DNA from: Armatimonadota bacterium
Lineage (GTDB): Bacteria; Armatimonadota; HRBIN16
Assembly: GCA_028275265.1 (NCBI GenBank)
Contig: JAPWUZ010000011.1
Span: 1 to 22,218, forward strand
DNA: 22,218 bases
Direction: 5' to 3'
This document shows, piece after piece, positions 20,716 to 22,218 of this stretch. The position numbers and the translations under genes are program-made. The notes beneath the pieces are model-generated. The model did no database searches, was not told where the DNA came from, and saw only the letters and a program-made list of their open reading frames with translations. The stretch's first letter is position 1; every line of letters begins with the position of its first letter.

Positions 20716-22218
20716 TTGCAGGCTGTCTGGATAATAGCCTTCGTATCGGCGGCATTGCTTGCCGCGTATCGCTGGTACGGCACTTTCCTGGTCAAGCGGG
20801 TATTTGGAGTAGATGACGCTTCCCCTACTCCGGCACACACCCTGAGAGATGATGTGGACTACGTACCCACGCCTGTGCCGGTGTTGTTCGGGCACCATTT
20901 CGCTTCCATCGCCGGGCTGGGGCCACTGCTGGGACCGGCTATTGCTGTTGTCTGGGGATGGCTTCCTGCGCTTATCTGGATTGTGATAGGAAGCATCTTC
21001 ATCGGCGCAGTACATGATGCTGGTTGCCTGGTCGCCTCCATACGAAACCGGGCGCGTTCCATCGCCGATGTTACCGCCGATGTGATGGGGCATCGTGCCC
21101 GCACGTTGTTTTTGTTGTTCGCTATTTTCGCGCTCTCTCTGGCGATGGGGGTCTTTGTTGTCAATATCTCTACCCTTTTTGCGCCGGGCGCAGGTGCCGC
21201 GGAAGGTGGACACGTTCCTCAAGCCGTCCTGCCCAGCGCGATGCTCATTGCGATTGCACTGGTGGTCGGTGTTCTGCATTACCGCGTGCGCTTACCGCTG
21301 GCTCCTCTGACCGTTGGGGCGGTTGCCTTGAGCCTGCTTTTCATCTGGATAGGTGTGAGGCTCCCGGTAACCGGTGTGGCAGGCATCGGACTGAATCCGG
21401 AACGATGGACATACTTGCTGATGCTCTATGCTTTTGCGGCTTCTATCCTGCCTGTATGGCTGCTGCTGCAGCCAAGAGACTATGTCAACTCTTTCCAGCT
21501 TTACCTCGGCATGTTGCTGCTCTTCATCGGGTCGGTGGTGGGTAATCCACGCATGGTCGCGCCTGCGGTCAATACCTCGGCACAGGGGCTACAACCACTG
21601 TTCCCCATGCTGTTTATCACCGTAGCCTGTGGAGCAGTATCCGGTTTCCACGCACTGGTAGCATCGGGTACCACGTCAAAGCAGCTGGCTAAAGAGAGCC
21701 ACGTCAAGCCAGTAGCGTATGGCGGGATGCTTACCGAAGGCTTACTGGCAACGCTTGCGCTGGTGAGCGTTGCGGCGGGCTTTGGTACCGTCGGCGAATG
21801 GTCTTCCCACTACGCCGACTGGAAGTCCGCCGGTACCCATGCCCTGTCCAACTTCGTTCACGGTGCGGGAGTCATTGTCTCGTCCTGCGGCGTGCCTCTG
21901 GAGCTGGCAAAAGTGTTTATCGCTACGGTGGCGGTGGGCTTCGCGCTCACGACGCTGGACAGCGGCACGCGCCTGATTCGCTACAACATTCAGGAACTGG
22001 GCGGCGCGTGGAGACTTTCCGTGTTGCAACGCCCGCTGGTGGCTACCGCCATTGCCGTCGGTTTCATCGGGGGGTTCGCGCTGATGCGCTCGCCGGACCC
22101 CGTCACCGGCCAACTGAAGCCGTTGGGTTCCATTCTCTGGCAGCTGTTCGGCACATCCAACCAGCTGCTGGCGGGGCTATCGTTGCTGGTGGTATCGCTA
22201 TACTTACGCGCGCTTGGA
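20716..22218 (+). CDS. cstA: Carbon starvation protein CstA, 3'-truncated by window end
   Basis: 501 residues are visible and the frame is open to the window edge. CstA family transporters are large inner-membrane proteins that take up peptides and/or pyruvate during carbon limitation. Marks: DYVPTPVPVLFGHHFASIAGLGPLLGP (the family's signature block), GSIFIGAVHD, NPERWTYLLMLYAFAASILPVWLLLQPRDYVNSF, SGFHALVASGTTSKQLAKE and TLDSGTRLIRYNIQE. More than ten hydrophobic helices are present. The start is TTG at 20716: AGGGGGG (20701-20707) stands 8 nt upstream, and the first residues (LQAVWIIAFVSAALLAAYRWYG) form the expected first helix. The gap to panD is only 15 bp, so it may be in the same transcript. 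Confidence 0.93.
   Translation, partial: MQAVWIIAFVSAALLAAYRWYGTFLVKRVFGVDDASPTPAHTLRDDVDYVPTPVPVLFGHHFASIAGLGPLLGPAIAVVWGWLPALIWIVIGSIFIGAVHDAGCLVASIRNRARSIADVTADVMGHRARTLFLLFAIFALSLAMGVFVVNISTLFAPGAGAAEGGHVPQAVLPSAMLIAIALVVGVLHYRVRLPLAPLTVGAVALSLLFIWIGVRLPVTGVAGIGLNPERWTYLLMLYAFAASILPVWLLLQPRDYVNSFQLYLGMLLLFIGSVVGNPRMVAPAVNTSAQGLQPLFPMLFITVACGAVSGFHALVASGTTSKQLAKESHVKPVAYGGMLTEGLLATLALVSVAAGFGTVGEWSSHYADWKSAGTHALSNFVHGAGVIVSSCGVPLELAKVFIATVAVGFALTTLDSGTRLIRYNIQELGGAWRLSVLQRPLVATAIAVGFIGGFALMRSPDPVTGQLKPLGSILWQLFGTSNQLLAGLSLLVVSLYLRALG

Noticed and set aside
19210..21279. 689-aa open frame on the minus strand across ccmF, panD and cstA
   Set aside because: It is antisense to three well-recognised genes, has low-complexity His/Gln/Arg-rich composition and no domain; it arises from codon bias in GC-rich DNA.

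Overview
The window looks like chromosomal DNA from a moderately GC-rich, diderm (LPS-bearing) bacterium. The diderm call rests on two ADP-heptose-type GT9 glycosyltransferases, a lipid A-type acyltransferase, a signal-peptide-bearing small outer-membrane barrel candidate and a multihaem c-type cytochrome. An H-X9-DG pseudopilin, a Uma2 nuclease-fold protein, an FG-GAP propeller, a heparinase II/III protein and a DUF6807 protein together suggest Armatimonadota or a similar environmental, perhaps thermophilic, lineage. That placement is inference. No tRNA, rRNA, CRISPR array, transposase or prophage gene was seen, and the longest gene-free stretch is only about 150 bp.

Left part (1-4400). The 3' part of nrfA (pentahaem ammonia-forming nitrite reductase, including its CxxCK active-site haem) converges on ilvD. 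A divergent intergenic region with an inverted repeat separates ilvD from a Uma2-family protein. That gene converges on a type II pseudopilin gene.

Middle part (4500-12500). A membrane fatty acid desaturase, a seven-repeat FG-GAP propeller without a signal peptide and a heparinase II/III family lyase run on the plus strand. They converge on a phosphohexomutase. Between the phosphohexomutase and the envelope operon lies a REP-like palindromic repeat of the widespread 'CHPERSEESR' type. The minus-strand operon encodes a LpxL/HtrB-type acyltransferase and two overlapping GT9 heptosyltransferase-like enzymes, which would act together on lipid A and the LPS inner core.

Right part (13600-22218). 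Two exported proteins come first: a small YjbH-like barrel candidate and a DUF6807 protein. Then follows a tightly overlapping cytochrome c maturation operon, ccmA-ccmB-ccmC-ccmD-ccmE-ccmF, which runs into panD and a 3'-truncated cstA. CcmE has the CxxxY haem-binding motif instead of HxxxY, and no ccmG or ccmH follows ccmF. Both features are hallmarks of the 'System I*' variant of cytochrome c maturation. The short ccmD-like gene (42 codons) is easily missed. The maturation operon is a plausible supplier of haem attachment for the NrfA at the other end, whose CxxCK haem needs special handling in other bacteria.

Translation starts are of two kinds. Several genes start at TTG behind a strong Shine-Dalgarno sequence (uma2, phosphohexomutase, cstA). 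A few genes have a -10 box almost on top of the ATG and no Shine-Dalgarno, suggesting leaderless or near-leaderless mRNAs (pseudopilin, acyltransferase operon, possibly ccmA).
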